Shown one piece after another: positions 59,330 to 64,000 of a DNA stretch of 64,000 bases (positions are counted from its first letter, which is position 1; the number at the start of each line of letters is the position of its first letter). This DNA comes from Calycina herbarum (lineage: Eukaryota > Ascomycota > Leotiomycetes > Helotiales > Pezizellaceae), in assembly GCA_001414485.1 (NCBI GenBank), contig LLEY01000131.1, forward strand, positions 1 to 64,000, given 5' to 3'. The position numbers were made by a program, and so were the translations under genes. The notes below the pieces were generated by a model. The model ran no database searches, was not told the origin of the DNA, and saw only the letters and a program-made list of their open reading frames with translations.

Positions 59330-61393
59330 TCTTAATTTTAGTAATAGATAGTAATTCTATAGAGAGACTATTAACTCTCTAGCTCGTTAGTGAAAACAAT
59401 AGATTCGTAGATACTGTTTTCTAATAGTAGTCTAATAATATTAATATTACCTCTCTAATAAGCCTAGTATAAAAGTAACTATATATTAGAATTTATTAGA
59501 GTTGTCTTATAAAAGAGAATAGCTTTTTTTACTATAATAGACGTGCTTAAAGCAGCGTAGTAGAGAAGGCTGTTCTCTTAAACATCGATAGTATAAGAGT
59601 TAGTCTCTATTATTAATAAGTACTATAGAGTACTAAAGTATCTACCTCGTACTACTAAGTAGGCTATATTAATACCTAGCGAGTTTGTAGGTTCGTATTC
59701 TCTTTAGTATCGAGTAATAATTCTCTAAAGCTAAGAAAGGCACTCTTTATAAGTTAAAGCTTAAATTAACTAGTCTAAGCTAGAGCGCGAAAGATTAGAA
59801 AGAATAGTACTATCTAATAGTAGCTCTATAATATTATTATAACTCTTCTTTGAAGTAAGTATTAAAGGAGTTTCGGTTTTCTTATTTATAATATTATTAA
59901 TAGCTCTATTCTTAAGAAGCGTCTTAACTATCTCTAAATATCCGTTTCTAGAGGTATTATTTAATAGCGTCTATCTATTCTTAGTTAAGATACTAAGATT
60001 ACCTCTCTTCTTAAGTAGTATCTTAACTATCTCTAAATATCCGCTATTAGAGGTAGAGTATAATAGCGTCTACCTATCCTTGTCTACTATAGTAAGATTA
60101 GCTTTCTTCTTAAGTAGTATCTTAACTACTTCTAAATATATATTTTAAGAGACAGAGTATAATAGCGTCTACCTATCCTTGTCTACTATAGTAAGATTAG
60201 CTCTCTTTTTAAGTAGTATCTTAACTATCTCTAAATATCTGTTATTAGAGGCAGAGTTTAATAGCGTCTATATATCGTTACTTAGAATACTAAAATCCGC
60301 TCTCTTCTTAAGTAGTATCTTAACTACTTCTAAATATCCGCTATTAGAGGCAGAGTATAATAGCTTCTATCTATTATTACTTAGAATACTATAATCCGCT
60401 TCTTTCTTAAGTAGTATCTTAATTATCTTAATATATATATTTTAAGAGATAGCGTTTAACAGCGTCTATCTGTTTTTATCTATAATAGTGAAATCAGCTC
60501 TCTTCTTAAGTAGTATCTTAACTATCTTAATATATCCGTTTTCTAAGGTAGCGAGTAATAGCGTTCCTCTAAAGCTAGTTATAATAGTAAAATCAGCTTT
60601 CTTCTTAAGTAGTATCTTAACTACTTTTATATATCTATTTCTAGAGATAGAGTTTAATAGCGTCTACTTATCGTTGCTTAGAATACTAAAATCAGCTCTC
60701 TTCTTAAGTAGTATCTTAACTACCTTTATATATCTATTTCTAGAGACAGAGTTTAATAGCGTTTCTCTAAAGCTAGTTATAACAGTGAAATTAGCTCTCT
60801 TCTTAAGTAGTATCTTAACTACCTCTATATATCTATTTCTAGAGATAGCGTTTAATAGCGTCTATCTATTATTATTTAGAATACTAAAATCAGCTCTCTT
60901 TTTAAGTAGTATCTTAACTACTTCTAAATATCTATTTTAAGAGGTAATGTTTAATAGCGTCTATCTATCGTTGCTTAGAATACTGAAATTAGCTCTCTTC
61001 TTAAGAAGCGTCTTAACTACTTCTAAATATCCGCTATAAGAGGCCGAGTTTAATAGCGTCTATCTATTATTACTTAGAATACTGAAATCAGCTCTCTTCT
61101 TAAGTAGTATCTTAACTACCTCTAAATATCCGTTTTAAGAGACAATGTTTAATAGCGTCTATCTATTATTACTTAGAATACTGAAATCAGCTCTCTTCTT
61201 AAGTAGTATCTTAACTACCTCTAAATATCCGTTTCTTAAGACAGCGAGTAATAGCGTTCCTCTAAAGCTAGTTATAATAGTAAAATCAGCTCTCTTCTTA
61301 AGTAGTATCTTAACTACCTCTAAATATCCGTTTTAAGAGATATTATTTAATAGTATCTATCTATTCTAGGTTAAGATACTAAAATTAGCTCTC
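59330..61393 (-). pseudogene. Decayed ankyrin-repeat protein gene
   Basis: The minus strand encodes tandem 99-bp (33-residue) ankyrin repeats. Fifteen regular units have their EVVKILL-type block at about 59921, 60020, 60120 and so on to 61306. A unit reads DFSILSNNR, stop, TLLNIVS, stop, NGYLEVVKILLKKRA, where the stops stand at Gln-like codons. The consensus matches ankyrin (GxTPLHxAAxxGHLEVVKLLL). More irregular units continue to about 59330 (GNINIIRLLLE). RIP stops in nearly every unit make it dead. The N-terminus is cut by Gypsy D at 61393. Long ankyrin arrays in fungi often sit behind NACHT or other signalling domains, but none is in the window. Open frames on the plus strand (60179-61336) are shadows. 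Confidence 0.85.
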
Positions 61394-61722
61394 TGTAACA
61401 AACCTAATCTACTAGCCCTCTAGTAGTTATTCTTACCTGTAGTATATACAGGTGTAGTAGATAATTAGAGAAGTAAGAGATAGTTTAATTAAAGATCTAA
61501 AGCTATAGAAGAGAAGAGAAGGAAAGAGGAGACTTCTAGAGGTCCTATAATATAGAGGTAGCTAAGGAATCGATAAGTTATAGGAATGTTAATCCGTTTA
61601 TAGAAATAGTTCCTAGCCTAGGTAGGAATAGTTCTAGGCTAGGCTAGGAATAGCAGGCTTTACAGACGCCGGCGAGTAGCTGTATACGAGTTACGTACTC
61701 GGCGGTAGCCAGGTCCGTAATA
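61394..61722 (-). repeat. Gypsy D 3' LTR (329 bp)
   Basis: Ends tgtaacaaac and gtccgtaata, compatible with TG...CA termini after RIP. It holds a cctagcctaggtaggaatag / ctaggctaggctaggaatag inverted and direct repeat near 61613-61650. The left flank ctctc (61389-61393) is the presumed target duplication, whose partner is outside the window. Confidence 0.8.
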
Positions 61723-64000
61723 TTACCCCTCTCTTTAAGTAGAGCTCGCCTGCGAGCTTTGAACCTTCTACTCTACAGGTAATTTATCCTCGTTCTTATA
61801 ATATTCCAGCTCGTCTATACTATCTTCCCAGCTCTATAACCATTCTACTAAGTACCTAGGAGGCCCTGGGAGAGAAGGATTTAGAGTATAAAACTCTTAA
61901 AGCTTATATAGGCAGCTTATAAAGTTAGAAGCTAGGTACTAGACCAGGTCTAGCTCGCTTTATACCTATTAAACCTAGTATTATAATTTTCTATAATAGG
62001 CTCTAGAGGCTAGTACTTAGTCTACATCCTATTCGTTATACCTGTTAACTATAATAGGCAGTCCTAGTTCTTATAGCTAGCTTAGTAACAGATCGTTAAA
62101 AGCTTTACAAAGCTTATCTATAGAGATTATAGACTATATTTTAATTATCAGAGACAGGTTAACCTAGAAAGCGTTTCTAACCTTTTCTAGGACTATATAT
62201 AGACTAGCTATCTACTAGTTAAGCTTACAGCTTAGGCAGTCTATATTCTACGTCTTTGTCGATACGTAGACCTTGTCGCCCGTAGCAAAGTCTACTGGTC
62301 GCCGGTGCTTGTTTGCTTGCTTATACTAGCGTCCCTAAGTAGCCTCGATTCTCTTATAAGCGGTTTCCTAAGCGCTGTATATACGGGTTACGTACACAAC
62401 TGCTTTGTCTCGTAAAAGCTGTTTACAGACGCTTATTAGCTCTTCCAGGCTCTAGCGGACCTAATCAAAGCTAGTACGTGGCACGTAACTAAGCTCGATT
62501 TGTATAAGCGGAAGAGTCGTCGAGTCCTAGAGAAGTGTAGCTTAAGCGTAGTCTATAATCGGTATTAGTTTAGACTAGTTATTCTAATAGTAGTTTATAA
62601 ATAGGTGAAGGCGTTAGTTAATCTACTAGTTTATATTCTTAGTTTAACCGTCGGTTTATATATATACGGCCGTGGATAGCTTAATCTTAGTCTCTAGGAT
62701 CTAGTTAAACTCTTACTAGAACTCTAAGACAAATTATAGACCGCGGTTAGAGACAATAGTATCTAACGGTCTATAATAGCGCTATACGCAGTCGAGGTAG
62801 ATTCGTGTAGTCTTTTTTACGTCCGTAGTCTTTAGATAAGAGATAGAGACAGATCTCTTACTTAGCTAGTAGATAAAGATAATAATTATATCTATCTTAG
62901 ACTTATTAGAAGGGAATTCCTTAAAATTAACTAATATATATTACTATAGGCGATCCGGGATAGGCAAGGGGTTAAGTAGTCTAGAGAGGCGGTCTCGCGG
63001 CACGTAAGAGCGACGGCAGGTCTAGTAGTTACAGATAAATCGTTGTATATCCGAATAAAAGTACGGCTAGTAGTAGTAGTCTGTAACTAGCTTTAGAGTC
63101 TTAGATTGTCTAAGGTAGACTACCGAGACTTGATTGTAAACCTCGCTTAGTAAGCGTACTTTGAGATCGTCGTTCTTAGACAGGACAAGCCGTTCTTAGT
63201 ATAGTAGGAGGCTGTTATAGGTTGTCTAGCTAGGGCGTTCGTCTGTAGCGTACTAGCGGAAAGCGTTAAGGCTCGTACTCGTACGATTAGCCTGTAGAAT
63301 ATCGTTAATTAAGTCGTATAGTCTGTCGACTACTCTAACAGGTGTAATATCTACGGAAGGGTCTAAGTCTAGGTCTATAATAATCCGCGAGTCGAGATTC
63401 TCAGGCTATAACAGAACTTACGTACGAGTAGATATCTTTATTACTATTTAACTATCTACTTCTTAGTCTCGGCGAGTAAGAGAATCCGCTCGATTCTAGC
63501 TACTAGGCTTATAAGTAAGTAGGAAGTTAAATCGAGAGAGGGTTTCAGCCTAGCGAGCTTGTCGGCTAGATAAGGCTTTAGTTGTTATAAAGTACTCGAG
63601 AGCTTTATAGTCTTAAACGACCTGTACCTAGTATAGAGACCCTTCGAGCTTAGGTCTCTAGGCTTCTAGAGAACGTATAATAGCTAGTATCTCTTTATTA
63701 TAAATTAGGTAGTTAATCTCGGTAGGTATTATTATCTTAGAGAAGTAAGCTACAGAGTGCTACTCTTAACTCGGCTATAACTAAAGAAGTATACTACTAA
63801 GGACGCTGTCAGAGGAATCGGTCTTAACTATAGACTCGTATTACGGATTAAAGTGTATAAGAAGAGGTATATTAATAAGCTAGGCTTTTAGCTTAGAGAA
63901 GGCGTTCTAATAAGTAGGTGTCTACTAAAACAGCTGGCCTTTATAAGTTAGAGCTGTTAACAGGCGTGCGACTCGTCCGTAGTTAAGAATAAACTTCCGG
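61394..64000 (-). mobile_element. Gypsy D: chromodomain retrotransposon, 3' part, runs off the window
   Basis: Minus-strand element inserted in the ankyrin array. Its 3' LTR is 61394-61722 (from tgtaac to gtaata), preceded on the minus strand by the polypurine run aaagagagggg. Then, reading right to left, come RNase H/RT-like sequence (63000-64000), integrase core (about 62800-62560, with an RYYCL, stop, PRSIICLRV block matching FGLPDTIVSDRGPQF-type motifs and a GRIYINRR block) and a chromodomain (61900-61780, PPRYLVEWL then WEDSIDELEYY). RIP stops are present but fewer than in Gypsy A. It is a different family from A and B. Confidence 0.85.

Noticed and set aside
59920..61310. Regular ~99-bp periodic repeat as a possible CRISPR-like or satellite array
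   Set aside because: No unique spacers; the period equals 33 codons and encodes ankyrin repeats.
60179..61336. Plus-strand open frames rich in SALFLSSILT repeats that look like a membrane protein
   Set aside because: They are the antisense of the ankyrin array; the 33-residue ankyrin consensus reads on the minus strand.

Overview
The window looks like a nuclear contig from a filamentous ascomycete (Pezizomycotina; a Leotiomycete is a guess). The evidence is spliceosomal introns of about 48-91 bp with CTAAC/CTAAT-like branch sites, fungal gene families (PTH11-like 7TM, DHA2-type MFS, FAD2-type desaturase, P450), Fot1/pogo, Copia and chromodomain Gypsy elements, and long AT-rich stretches depleted in CA/TG with stops in every frame. 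That last pattern is the signature of repeat-induced point mutation (RIP).

Layout. Positions 1-30945 are a repeat block in which one Fot1-like element holds a second, oppositely oriented Fot1-like element. The second holds a Gypsy element (A), which holds two Copia elements, a solo LTR and a second Gypsy (B) sitting inside A's own 3' LTR. Most junctions can be read to the base with matching target-site duplications (TSDs). Positions 31000-46060 are an ordinary-composition island of six intact intron-containing genes. From 46070 to the end RIP-mutated repeats return: a partial Gypsy, Fot1-like elements, two solo LTRs with TSDs, unidentified decayed stretches, a decayed ankyrin-repeat gene on the minus strand with 15 regular 99-bp units, and a minus-strand Gypsy (D) that enters the ankyrin array and runs off the window.

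The island reads like a small fatty-acyl or secondary-metabolite cluster: a stand-alone adenylation (acyl-activating) enzyme (-), a PTH11-like seven-TM protein (+), a TesB-like double-hotdog thioesterase (+), a delta-12-type desaturase (-), a cytochrome P450 (+) and a 14-TM-type MFS exporter (+). Activation, desaturation, oxidation, acyl release and export would form a coherent route, but joint function is inference from proximity and families. No polyketide synthase, complete NRPS or pathway transcription factor is present.

All exon models were built by hand from splice signals, reading-frame continuity and family motifs. Each closes to a whole number of codons. No searches were run.
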